Assembly: GCA_963590415.1 (NCBI GenBank) | Contig: CAVAPB010000025.1 | Coordinates: 1 to 30,469, forward strand | Direction of reading: 5' to 3' | DNA: 30,469 nt | Source of the DNA: Fimenecus sp963590415 | Lineage (GTDB): Bacteria > Bacillota > Clostridia > Oscillospirales > Acutalibacteraceae | In this document: piece by piece, positions 8,039 through 14,460 of the stretch | Numbering within the stretch: the first letter of the stretch is position 1 | How the letters are laid out: each line of letters starts with the position of its first letter | Program-made: the position numbers and the translations under genes | Notes under the pieces: generated by a model | What the model was told of the DNA's origin: nothing | The model's database searches: none | Seen by the model: only the letters and a program-made list of their open reading frames with translations

Positions 8039-8067
8039 ATTATACTATATGCGGTAAAAAATTACAA
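8039..8067 (-). promoter_or_regulatory. Sigma-A promoter of the YhhN-MscS-rmuC operon
   Basis: On the minus strand TTGTAA (8067-8062), a 17-base spacer and a perfect TATAAT (8044-8039) precede the YhhN-type gene by about 30 bases. It is back to back with the promoter of the divergent lipoprotein gene. Confidence 0.7.
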
Positions 8068-8090
8068 TCGGAATTTAGCCGGCTGTTTAA

Positions 8091-8119
8091 TTGACAAAAT
8101 GCCCCCGTTGTGTTTTAAT
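8091..8119 (+). promoter_or_regulatory. Sigma-A promoter of the substrate-binding protein gene
   Basis: A perfect TTGACA (8091-8096), a 17-base spacer and TTTAAT (8114-8119) lie upstream of the ATG at 8154. The ribosome site GAGG lies at 8141-8144. Confidence 0.75.
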
Positions 8120-8153
8120 TTATTAAGTATTCTGAATGTTGAGGTTATTTGAT

Positions 8154-9149
8154 ATGAAAAGGACTTTTATAACGGCAGTATGCTTACTGCTTGCGATAAC
8201 GCTTTTGTTTTCCGCATGCTCGGGAAGCATAACGACAAACGAAAGCACAACCGACAGTCCGCACGACTCGGATTCATCCTTCAAGGCGGCGATAGTTCAG
8301 TTTGACAATGACAGCTTTACAAGCGAGCTGCGCCAGACCTTTATAAAAAGGATGAGACTTCTCGGCTATGATGAAGCAAAGATGAAATTCGACATCAAAA
8401 ATGCGCAGGGAAGCGATGATAAGCTCTCGCAGACAACGGCGTCGCTTACAAATTCCGATTATGACATTATAGTTGCCATAGGCGACAAATGCGCCTCGGC
8501 TGTTGCGACAAGCGGCTGCACCGTGCCTACCGTTTTCGTGGCGGTCAGCGACCCTGTCGGACTGGGTCTTACTTCAAGCCTTGACGCTCCCGACAAGAAT
8601 ATGACGGGCACCGTCAGCAACACATCAAACGACACCTTACTTTCATATATCAGAATTCTGACGCCCGATGTTTCAAAGGTTGCGGTTATATGTATGAACA
8701 ATGAAAAATCGATTGCCGAAAAGGACAGCGCAGTAAAATATCTTACGGACGATTTGTTTACAGTAGAACAGGTTACACTCGACGGCGTTGACACGATTGA
8801 TTCAATCGTTTCGGATATTCTCACGCGCAACGATGCCGTTTATATCACAGGCGACGAAGAGCTCAAAAATGCGGCAGCAGGCATTGTTTCCGCAGCTTCC
8901 GCAAGCTCAAAATTCGTATTCTCGTCAAATATCGGCTGTATTGAAAGCGGCGTACTCGCCTCGACCGCCTCTCCGGTCAAGGATTTAAGCTATAATGCGG
9001 CTGCCGACGCAGACGAAATACTCAGAGGCACAAAGCCGTCTGATATTCCTGTTGATACGGATATTACATTTGCGATATATGTTTCAAAAACCACTGCAAC
9101 AAATTTCAATATTGATGTGCCGCAAATTGACAATGTTATACTTTTCTGA
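8154..9149 (+). CDS. ABC transporter substrate-binding lipoprotein (TrpX/YtrF-like fold, orphan)
   Basis: A 331-residue secreted lipoprotein. I chose the ATG at 8154 rather than 8136 because GAGG lies just before it and the protein then begins with a classical signal peptide (MKRTFITAVCLLLAITLLFS) and lipobox FSAC, with Cys22 to be lipidated. The mature part matches the ABC_sub_bind family. It has an early AAIVQFDNDSF, a central IVAIGDKCASAV...TVFVAVSDPVGLGL, DKNMTGTVSNTS, and a late LASTASPVKDLSYNAAADAD. Members bind aromatic amino acids or related small molecules and deliver them to an ABC importer. No permease or ATPase gene lies next to it: the flanking genes are a divergent operon and a tRNA. 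It may work with a transporter elsewhere or as a stand-alone sensor. Substrate unknown. Confidence 0.85.
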   Translation: MKRTFITAVCLLLAITLLFSACSGSITTNESTTDSPHDSDSSFKAAIVQFDNDSFTSELRQTFIKRMRLLGYDEAKMKFDIKNAQGSDDKLSQTTASLTNSDYDIIVAIGDKCASAVATSGCTVPTVFVAVSDPVGLGLTSSLDAPDKNMTGTVSNTSNDTLLSYIRILTPDVSKVAVICMNNEKSIAEKDSAVKYLTDDLFTVEQVTLDGVDTIDSIVSDILTRNDAVYITGDEELKNAAAGIVSAASASSKFVFSSNIGCIESGVLASTASPVKDLSYNAAADADEILRGTKPSDIPVDTDITFAIYVSKTTATNFNIDVPQIDNVILF

Positions 9150-9177
9150 AAAAATAAAAAGTTTTTCGGAAAAAGTG

Positions 9178-9206
9178 TTGACAGTTTCCCCGCACTTTGC
9201 TATAAT
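9178..9206 (+). promoter_or_regulatory. Consensus sigma-A promoter of tRNA-Leu
   Basis: TTGACA (9178-9183), exactly 17 bases, TATAAT (9201-9206): a perfect match to the vegetative consensus with ideal spacing, 34 bases before the mature tRNA 5' end. An 8-bp hairpin (ATTCGTCG at 9210-9217 with CGACGAAT at 9225-9232) occupies the short 5' leader. Confidence 0.9.
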
Positions 9207-9239
9207 ATCATTCGTCGCGAGGAACGACGAATTGAATAT

Positions 9240-9323
9240 GCGAGAGTGGCGGAATCGGCAGACGCGCACGTTTGAGGGGCGTGTGGTAATCCCGTACGGG
9301 TTCAAGTCCCGTCTCTCGCACCA
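9240..9323 (+). tRNA. tRNA-Leu (anticodon GAG)
   Basis: A class II tRNA with a long variable arm. The acceptor GCGAGAG pairs with CTCTCGC. The anticodon stem CACGT/GCGTG carries the loop TTGAGGG, giving anticodon GAG at 9274-9276, which reads CUC and CUU. The T-arm is GGGTTCAAGTCCC. CCA is encoded (9321-9323). It has its own consensus promoter and terminator. Confidence 0.95.
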
Positions 9324-9360
9324 AAAAGCAGATGAACATTTAGTTTGTCTGCTTTTTATT
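9323..9360 (+). terminator. Terminator of tRNA-Leu
   Basis: A 10-bp stem, AAAAAGCAGA (9323-9332) with TCTGCTTTTT (9348-9357), begins at the last base of the CCA and ends in a T run. Confidence 0.8.
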
Positions 9361-9486
9361 TTTACCCACAGAACCGTTAACGGGGCTTGAACCCGATAGT
9401 CCATCTTTTGCGGAGCAAAAGGGACATACAATCATTGCCGTGAACGGCAAGCGCAGCGAGCCGTTCAGGTTTCGTCTCTCGCACCA
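9361..9486 (+). repeat. tRNA-Leu 3'-end duplication with hairpin-rich spacer
   Basis: Positions 9463-9486 repeat the last 24 bases of tRNA-Leu (9300-9323) with 21 identities, including the final 14 bases CGTCTCTCGCACCA. No acceptor 5' half, D-arm or anticodon arm precedes the copy, so it is not a functional tRNA. The spacer instead holds two perfect hairpins: CTTTTGC/GCAAAAG (9405-9411, 9415-9421) and TGAACGGC/GCCGTTCA (9441-9448, 9460-9467). On the minus strand GGGTTCAAGCCCC (near 9382-9394) resembles another tRNA T-arm. Candidate origins are a decayed tRNA duplicate or the att scar of a small element integrated at the tRNA 3' end. Confidence 0.6.
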
Positions 9487-9490
9487 TAAA

Positions 9491-9543
9491 GAGGCTACAA
9501 AAAAGATGTAGCCAAAGATAGCCCCGATTTTATCGGGTTTTTC
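9491..9543 (+). terminator. Tandem hairpins and terminator after the duplicated tRNA end
   Basis: GGCTAC/GTAGCC, about 10 bases after the duplicated tRNA end, is followed by CCCGAT (9523-9528), loop TTT, ATCGGG (9532-9537) and TTTTT. The second hairpin is a good rho-independent terminator on the + strand. Confidence 0.65.
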
Positions 9544-9600
9544 GCCATTTATACGGCAAAATTTCAGCAAACGATTCTGTAGATATAAAAAAGGTATTTT

Positions 9601-9729
9601 CCCTTTGTTGGATGTCTTGAACCCTCACACAACCGAATATCCGATACGCAGGCAGATAGAAATCAGAAATCTATCTGCCCTGCATATCTTATATTTATTT
9701 TTCGGGAGTTCAAGTCTATCCACAAAGGG
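9601..9729. repeat. Imperfect terminal inverted-repeat element of about 130 bp
   Basis: The ends CCCTTTGT (9601-9608) and ACAAAGGG (9722-9729) pair perfectly. The complementarity continues inward with GGAT/ATCC and CTTGAAC/GTTCAAG (9616-9622, 9708-9714), separated by a bulge. Near the centre there is a perfect hairpin GGCAGATAGA/TCTATCTGCC (9651-9660, 9670-9679). No ORF inside looks real. The structure resembles a small non-autonomous palindromic element. Confidence 0.5.
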
Positions 9730-9730
9730 A

Positions 9731-9779
9731 AAACGGCGATTTTACATCTTTGTTTCGGTACAGAGAAAAATCGCCGTTT
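9731..9779. repeat. 13-bp perfect inverted repeat
   Basis: AAACGGCGATTTT (9731-9743) and AAAATCGCCGTTT (9767-9779) flank a 23-base loop, directly abutting the element before it. It could act as a terminator-like structure; the T-tail is poor. Confidence 0.5.
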
Positions 9780-9788
9780 GGGTAGCAA

Positions 9789-9813
9789 AAAAGCCCGATA
9801 TATTCGGGCTTTT
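9789..9813. terminator. Bidirectional terminator between repeat region and tRNA-Ser(GCT)
   Basis: AAAAGCCCGA (9789-9798), loop TATAT, TCGGGCTTTT (9804-9813). The T run on both strands fits termination in both directions; on the minus strand it ends the tRNA-Ser transcript. Confidence 0.75.
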
Positions 9814-9844
9814 CGCAGGAGACATCTATTTTGTCTCCACAGTA

Positions 9845-9935
9845 TGGCGCGGAAGGAGAGACTCGAACTCTCGCACCGGTTTCCCGGCCTACGCCCTTAG
9901 CAGGGGCGCCTCGTCACCAACTTGAGTACTTCCGC
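9845..9935 (-). tRNA. tRNA-Ser (anticodon GCT)
   Basis: A class II tRNA of 91 bases on the minus strand. The acceptor GCGGAAG pairs with CTTCCGC, discriminator G, encoded CCA. The anticodon stem CGCCC/GGGCG holds the loop CTGCTAA, giving GCT, which reads AGC and AGU. The long variable arm is typical of tRNA-Ser. The T-arm is GAGAGTTCGAGTCTCTC. Confidence 0.95.
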
Positions 9936-9972
9936 AGGTAACTTGTTTTATAAGTTATTTACTTTTGGACAA

Positions 9973-10000
9973 ATGCTATACGGATATGTCCGTATAGCAT
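9973..10000. terminator. Perfect 12-bp hairpin between the two tRNA-Ser genes
   Basis: ATGCTATACGGA (9973-9984), tetraloop TATG, TCCGTATAGCAT (9989-10000). The stem is strong but the T-tail is poor on both strands, so it could be a terminator or a processing signal between the two serine tRNAs. Confidence 0.6.
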
Positions 10001-10009
10001 CTGTCTTTA

Positions 10010-10098
10010 TGGCGGAGAGAGTGGGATTCGAACCCACGGTACGTTGCCGTACGACGGTTTTCAAGACCGTTCCGTTATAACCACTTCGGTATCTCTCC
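10010..10098 (-). tRNA. tRNA-Ser (anticodon TGA)
   Basis: An 89-base class II tRNA. The acceptor GGAGAGA pairs with TCTCTCC, discriminator G, encoded CCA. The anticodon stem ACGGT/ACCGT holds the loop CTTGAAA, giving TGA, which reads UCA and other UCN codons. Its promoter is at 10113-10141. Confidence 0.95.
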
Positions 10099-10112
10099 AT
10101 AGAGCGTAGATA

Positions 10113-10141
10113 ATGTTACCATATTCTGCGCCTTTTGTCAA
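10113..10141 (-). promoter_or_regulatory. Promoter of the tRNA-Ser genes
   Basis: On the minus strand TTGACA (10141-10136), 17 bases, TAACAT (10118-10113), ending about 15 bases before the tRNA-Ser(TGA) 5' end. The -35 is perfect and the -10 matches at four of six. Confidence 0.7.
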
Positions 10142-10149
10142 TTAAAATC

Positions 10150-11427
10150 TTACTTATTTTTATTTTTGCCCTTAACGGCGTTCCAATATTCCTTTGCCGC
10201 CTGCTCGTTTTTATTCTCGCCCGGCACATAATATTGCGCATTCTTTATCACATCGGGCAAATACTGCTGATCGACATAATGGTTCGGATAATCGTGCGGA
10301 TACAGATAAAACTGACCCTTGTTTTTATTGTCCTCGCCGTCATAATGCATATTCTGAAGCTGACGGGGTATTCTGCCGAAATTGCCGTTTTGTACATCCG
10401 CCATAGCCGCATTTATTGCCGCTTCGCCCGAATTGGACTTCGGCGAATTACACACAAGTATAACCGCGTCCGCAAGAGGTATCCGAGCCTCGGGCAAGCC
10501 CACCTGCAAGGCTATATCGACCGCCGCCTTTACAATCGGAATTATCTGCGGATACGCAAGTCCTACATCCTCGCACGCACAGACCATAAGCCGTCTCGTT
10601 GCCGACGCCAAATCTCCCGCCGTGAGGAGCCTTGCGAGATAATGCAGCGCCGCATTCACATCCGAGCCCCGCATCGACTTCTGATAAGCCGAAATTACAT
10701 CGTAATGCTCGTCTCCGTCCTTGTCATATCTGAACGAATTTTTCTGTGTGAGCGCTTCGACGGTTTCAAGCGCAATATCCTTTTCCCCGTCCTTAACATT
10801 TGCCGACAGATACGAAAGCTCGACAAAGTTGAGCGACTTTCTGACATCTCCGCCGCAAGCCGAGGCAATGTGCTCGCACACGCCGTCGCCGAGCCTTGCT
10901 TTAACTCCGCTCTCCGAGGACAGATAATCAAAGCCGCGCTTTACCGCAGGAATGACATCCTCTGCCGTTACCGACTTAAACTCAAACACCGTTGAACGGC
11001 TGAGCACCGCCGAATAAACATAAAAATACGGGTTTTCAGTTGTCGAAGCAATCAGCGTTATCGCTCCGCTCTCGATATATTCAAGCAGCGACTGCTGCTG
11101 CTTTTTGTTGAAATACTGTATCTCGTCAAGATAAAGCAAAATACCGTTCGGTGCGGCAAGCGTATCAAGTTCCGCTACAATTTCTTTTATATCCGCAATG
11201 GACGCATTTGTTCCGTTGAGCTTATGAAGCTTCTTGTTGGTCTTTTTTGCGATTATTCTTGCAAGCGTTGTCTTGCCCGTACCCGACGGACCGTAGAATA
11301 TCATATTCGGCAACGAACCCGACTCGATAATATTCCTCAAAGGCATACCCTCTGCAAGGAGATGCCTTTGTCCTACCATTTCTTCTATTGTCTCGGGTCT
11401 TATTCTGTCTGCTAAAGGTGATGACAT
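10150..11427 (-). CDS. rarA: Replication-associated recombination protein A (RarA/MgsA)
   Basis: A 425-residue AAA+ ATPase of the RarA (MgsA, WHIP/Mgs1) family, which acts at stalled replication forks as a tetramer and resembles clamp-loader subunits. Walker A is GPSGTGKT (residues 46-53) and Walker B is LLYLDEIQ (97-104). The sensor region STTENPYFYV (about 128-137) follows. The C-terminal tetramerisation region contains RFDYDKDGDEHYDVISAYQK-like and HYLARLLTAGDLASATRRLM stretches. It ends in a Lys/Asn-rich tail (KGKNKNK). The opening MSSPLADRIRPETIEEMVGQ is the typical family start. The gene lies 3 bases after the HAD phosphatase gene and is the last of a three-gene operon. Confidence 0.96.
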   Translation of the reverse strand: MSSPLADRIRPETIEEMVGQRHLLAEGMPLRNIIESGSLPNMIFYGPSGTGKTTLARIIAKKTNKKLHKLNGTNASIADIKEIVAELDTLAAPNGILLYLDEIQYFNKKQQQSLLEYIESGAITLIASTTENPYFYVYSAVLSRSTVFEFKSVTAEDVIPAVKRGFDYLSSESGVKARLGDGVCEHIASACGGDVRKSLNFVELSYLSANVKDGEKDIALETVEALTQKNSFRYDKDGDEHYDVISAYQKSMRGSDVNAALHYLARLLTAGDLASATRRLMVCACEDVGLAYPQIIPIVKAAVDIALQVGLPEARIPLADAVILVCNSPKSNSGEAAINAAMADVQNGNFGRIPRQLQNMHYDGEDNKNKGQFYLYPHDYPNHYVDQQYLPDVIKNAQYYVPGENKNEQAAKEYWNAVKGKNKNK

Positions 11428-11430
11428 ATT

Positions 11431-12090
11431 TTATTCTCCGAAAATTATTCTGCGTACATCCGAAACATTCTCCGCTATGTATTCCGCCCCGTGCTCGGAA
11501 AATTCCTCTCTCGAGCCGAAGCCGTAAAGAACCGCAACGGTCTTTATTCCCGCGCCCTTTGCGCCGTCAATGTCGAATTTCCTGTCGCCGACCATCAAAG
11601 CCTTTGATTTATCGGTGCAGCCGAGCTGTTGCAGGGCGTTGTTGATTATCCCCGTCTTTCCCGACTCCTTGTTGTCAAAGAGCGTGCCGCCGATATAATC
11701 TATATACTCCGAAAGTCCGTTTACTTCAAGCATTTTTGTGATAAATGCCGTGGGCTTAGAGGAAGCTGTGGCAACCTTTATTCCCTTTTCATGAAGCTCT
11801 TTGAGCAGTTCGGGTATGCCGTCGTAAAATTTTGCTTCAAGATAGCCTTCTGTACTGTACCGTTCACGGTACTTTTTAATCATAAAATCTATCTTATCGT
11901 CCTCATAGCCGAAAAGAGTCTTAAAACTCTCATATATCGGCGGACCGATAAATTTTCTGAGCACCTTTCTGTCGGGAGCCTCCTTGCCGTCTGCACGGAA
12001 AGCATAAATCAAACTGTTGAATATACCCTCCGACGAATCGACAAGCGTTCCGTCAAAGTCGAAAAGCACCGTATCAAAACCGTTTTTCAT
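11431..12090 (-). CDS. HAD-family hydrolase, phosphoglycolate phosphatase-like
   Basis: A 219-residue haloacid dehalogenase-superfamily phosphatase of subfamily IA. Motif I is LFDFDGTLVDSSEG, with nucleophile Asp11 and acid/base Asp13. The helical cap covers about residues 18-85. Motif II is ATASS (near 110), a Lys follows, and motif IV is MVGDRKFDIDGAKGAGI. These match Gph/PpaX-type enzymes acting on small phosphate esters such as phosphoglycolate or pyrophosphate; the exact substrate cannot be told. It is the middle gene of the operon, 8 bases after the membrane-anchored unknown gene and 3 before rarA. Confidence 0.88.
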   Translation of the reverse strand: MKNGFDTVLFDFDGTLVDSSEGIFNSLIYAFRADGKEAPDRKVLRKFIGPPIYESFKTLFGYEDDKIDFMIKKYRERYSTEGYLEAKFYDGIPELLKELHEKGIKVATASSKPTAFITKMLEVNGLSEYIDYIGGTLFDNKESGKTGIINNALQQLGCTDKSKALMVGDRKFDIDGAKGAGIKTVAVLYGFGSREEFSEHGAEYIAENVSDVRRIIFGE

Positions 12091-12098
12091 CTTTCACC

Positions 12099-13388
12099 TC
12101 AGGCAATCTTTGCAAGATTTATAATCTTTTCATCGTAGCCGTTTGCGCTCTGCGTGTAGAAGCAAACCGTCTCGTTTGTCGGGCAGAACAGACTGTAATG
12201 CACCGAGAAATCCGAATCCGCAAAGGTCTTTGCCTTTTTCGTCTGTGTATTGTAAATATAAATCTGATAATCCGTTGCATTCGTAACCGTACCTGCAAGC
12301 ACAATATACTTGCCGTCGGAAGTGATTACAAACTGCGACGGGTTCATTTTGAAGTCGGGAAGCTCAATAACCGTTTCGTCATAGGTGGTATAAATTCTTC
12401 CGTCCTCCTTACAGAGAACATAATCTCCGCTTCTTATATATTCCTCTCCGTACTGTGCAAAGAACTCCGAAACCGTAGTCTGCGTGCCGTTGAGATACTT
12501 CACGAACTCAAAGCCGCCGTTTGTTTCCCTGACAAATATAAATCCGCCATCGTCCGTGGGCTTTGCGTATTCATCAAGCACGCCCTTGACCGCTTCGCTC
12601 TCGCCTTTGGGGGTCTTTACATAAATATCCGTTGCCGCTCCGAGCGTATCGTATGACCGTGCCGAGAAAAACGGAATGTTTCCAGTTGTGCTTGAAAGCT
12701 CCTTGTCCGTTACCGTGCTGAAATCGGAACGCATCGCGCCGTTCATATCAAGTGTACGGTTGTTTTCGATAAAGAACCTTGAAACCGATGAGCCGTCTCT
12801 TGAAACGACATAAGCCTCCTCCCAGAGGGGATTTAACGAATATACATTTTCTATATCTGTGTTGGCAAGCATAAGCAGCTTACCGTCCTGCTCATAACCG
12901 GACGGAAGATTTGTAATTTTAACAAGCATAAAATCATAGATATACACATCTGCAGAATTCGACGCAGTAAACACGCCGAAGCCCGCAAGCTTGCCGTCCC
13001 TCTCGACATAATGCACCTTAACGGGAATCTGCTGACCGCTCAGCGGAACATTTACATCTATCGTCCCAGTTTCGGCGGTCTGGACATATTCGGTGCCGTT
13101 GAATTCATAAAATACGATATTGCCTGCCGAGTCCGCAGTATAGACAATCTTGTCGATGCCCGTTGTGACATACGGCATTGCAAGCGACTTGTCCGAAAGG
13201 GTTATACTTTTCAGGTCCTTAACATCCTCTTTAACAACGGACGGTTCATTGCCCGCCGATGCTGTTTTGAAGTAAAACACGATAACGCAAACCACCGCAG
13301 CCAATGCTATCGCCGCAAGCAGCCCCGTACGGATTGATTTTTTTATCTGTTCTTTTTCCTCTTTTGTGCGTTTTGTTTTTTCAGCCAA
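12099..13388 (-). CDS. Membrane-anchored protein of unknown function
   Basis: A 429-residue protein that I cannot assign. It starts at TTG (13388-13386): AAAGGA lies 9 bases upstream, and the nearer ATG is out of frame and quickly stops. The first 18 residues are strongly charged (AEKTKRTKEEKEQIKKS). One membrane helix follows (about 20-44, LLAAIALAAVVCVIVFYF). The rest, predicted outside the cell, is a string of short beta-like segments such as SAGNIVFYEFNG, ADVYIYDFMLVK, DGRIYTTYDETVI and DGKYIVLAGTVT, NATDYQIYIYNTQTKK. That spacing suggests a beta-propeller (TolB/WD-like), but no family motif is certain. It heads an operon with the HAD phosphatase and rarA and has its own promoter. Confidence 0.7.
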   Translation of the reverse strand: MAEKTKRTKEEKEQIKKSIRTGLLAAIALAAVVCVIVFYFKTASAGNEPSVVKEDVKDLKSITLSDKSLAMPYVTTGIDKIVYTADSAGNIVFYEFNGTEYVQTAETGTIDVNVPLSGQQIPVKVHYVERDGKLAGFGVFTASNSADVYIYDFMLVKITNLPSGYEQDGKLLMLANTDIENVYSLNPLWEEAYVVSRDGSSVSRFFIENNRTLDMNGAMRSDFSTVTDKELSSTTGNIPFFSARSYDTLGAATDIYVKTPKGESEAVKGVLDEYAKPTDDGGFIFVRETNGGFEFVKYLNGTQTTVSEFFAQYGEEYIRSGDYVLCKEDGRIYTTYDETVIELPDFKMNPSQFVITSDGKYIVLAGTVTNATDYQIYIYNTQTKKAKTFADSDFSVHYSLFCPTNETVCFYTQSANGYDEKIINLAKIA

Positions 13389-13424
13389 TGTATATCATCC
13401 TTTCGGTAATATCTCCGATAGTTT

Positions 13425-13453
13425 ATTATACTATTTGATATATTAAAAAGCAA
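13425..13453 (-). promoter_or_regulatory. Promoter of the unknown-HAD-rarA operon
   Basis: On the minus strand TTGCTT (13453-13448), a 17-base spacer and TATAAT (13430-13425), about 37 bases before the TTG start. The -10 is perfect; the -35 matches at three positions. Confidence 0.55.
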
Positions 13454-13478
13454 GTGAACGAAAAGTTAATATTTTGTC

Positions 13479-13507
13479 TGTACAAATATAAAAATAGCGA
13501 TTATAAT
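13479..13507 (+). promoter_or_regulatory. Probable promoter of uppP
   Basis: TGTACA (13479-13484), 17 bases, TATAAT (13502-13507). The predicted transcript would begin at about 13514, at a hairpin with a GAAA loop (TTGCC 13512-13516, GGCAA 13521-13525). The ribosome site lies in the loop of a second short hairpin, GTATC/GATAC (13531-13535, 13540-13544). Confidence 0.5.
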
Positions 13508-13546
13508 AATGTTGCCGAAAGGCAATAAAAGTATCGGAGGATACAG

Positions 13547-14392
13547 ATGATAAAGCTCATTGAAATAATAAAGGTAATAATCCTCGGTATAGTTGAGGGA
13601 ATTACCGAATGGCTGCCCATAAGCAGTACGGGTCATATGATACTCATCGACGAGTTCATAAAGCTCGATGTTACGCCCGAGTTCAAGGATATGTTCATAG
13701 TCGTTATCCAGTTCGGCGCAATTATAGCGGTAATCGCTCAATTCTGGAACAAACTCTGGCCGTTCGGTTACAAGGAACATAAGATAATCATTAAAAAGTC
13801 CATTTTCAATATGTGGTTCCATGTTATTGTTTCGTGCTTACCCGCCGCAATAATCGGAATTCCGTTTGATGATTTCTTCACGGCGCATCTGTACAACTAT
13901 GTTGTAGTCGCAATCGCTCTTATTGTTTTCGGTATTGCGTTCATCATTATCGAAAACAGAAACAAGTCTGTTACGCCGAAGATAAACTCCATCTCGGCAA
14001 TCGATTATAAAACAGCGTTTATAATCGGTCTTTTTCAGCTTATCGCCGCAATTTTCCCCGGCACCTCCCGTTCGGGCGCTACGATAGTCGGCGCATTGCT
14101 CATAGGCGTTTCAAGAACCGTTGCCGCAGAGTATACCTTTTTCCTCGCAGTTCCCGTAATGATGGGTGCGAGCGCATTGAAACTTGTCAAATACGGTCTT
14201 AACTACACCGTGGCTGAGGTCGTATATCTCGGTCTCGGTATGATAGTTGCGTTTGCGGTTTCGTGGTTTGTAATAAAATACCTTATGGCGTATATCAAAA
14301 AGCACGATTTCAAGGTGTTCGGCTGGTATAGAATAGTCCTCGGCGTGCTCGTCCTCGGTTATTTTGCCGTAAAAACATTGCTGATAAAATAA
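13547..14392 (+). CDS. uppP: Undecaprenyl-diphosphatase UppP (BacA)
   Basis: A 281-residue integral membrane enzyme that removes one phosphate from undecaprenyl diphosphate, regenerating the lipid carrier for peptidoglycan and other wall polymers. It is associated with bacitracin resistance when overproduced. Both catalytic signatures are intact: GIVEGITEWLPISSTGH at residues 14-30 (Glu17, Glu21, His30) and PGTSRSGAT at 171-179. About eight membrane segments and normal length. The start is fixed by GGAGG six bases before ATG. It is transcribed alone, divergent from the rarA operon, and ends at a strong terminator shared as a boundary with the convergent XRE gene. Confidence 0.97.
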   Translation: MIKLIEIIKVIILGIVEGITEWLPISSTGHMILIDEFIKLDVTPEFKDMFIVVIQFGAIIAVIAQFWNKLWPFGYKEHKIIIKKSIFNMWFHVIVSCLPAAIIGIPFDDFFTAHLYNYVVVAIALIVFGIAFIIIENRNKSVTPKINSISAIDYKTAFIIGLFQLIAAIFPGTSRSGATIVGALLIGVSRTVAAEYTFFLAVPVMMGASALKLVKYGLNYTVAEVVYLGLGMIVAFAVSWFVIKYLMAYIKKHDFKVFGWYRIVLGVLVLGYFAVKTLLIK

Positions 14393-14408
14393 AACGGCAT
14401 AATATGCG

Positions 14409-14448
14409 AAAGCATCGGTATCAAATTCGATACCGATGCTTTTTTATT
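14409..14448 (+). terminator. Terminator of uppP
   Basis: A perfect 14-bp stem, AAAGCATCGGTATC (14409-14422) with GATACCGATGCTTT (14429-14442), six-base loop, followed by a T-rich tail. Confidence 0.9.
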
Positions 14449-14460
14449 TTATTTCATTTA

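Noticed and set aside
9084..9925. Several ORFs of 70-130 codons across the tRNA cluster
   Set aside because: They overlap confirmed tRNA genes, terminators or inverted repeats and are therefore chance frames.
13448..13484. A shared regulatory site between the rarA operon and uppP
   Set aside because: The two promoters are simply divergent and the short spacer shows no clear symmetric operator.
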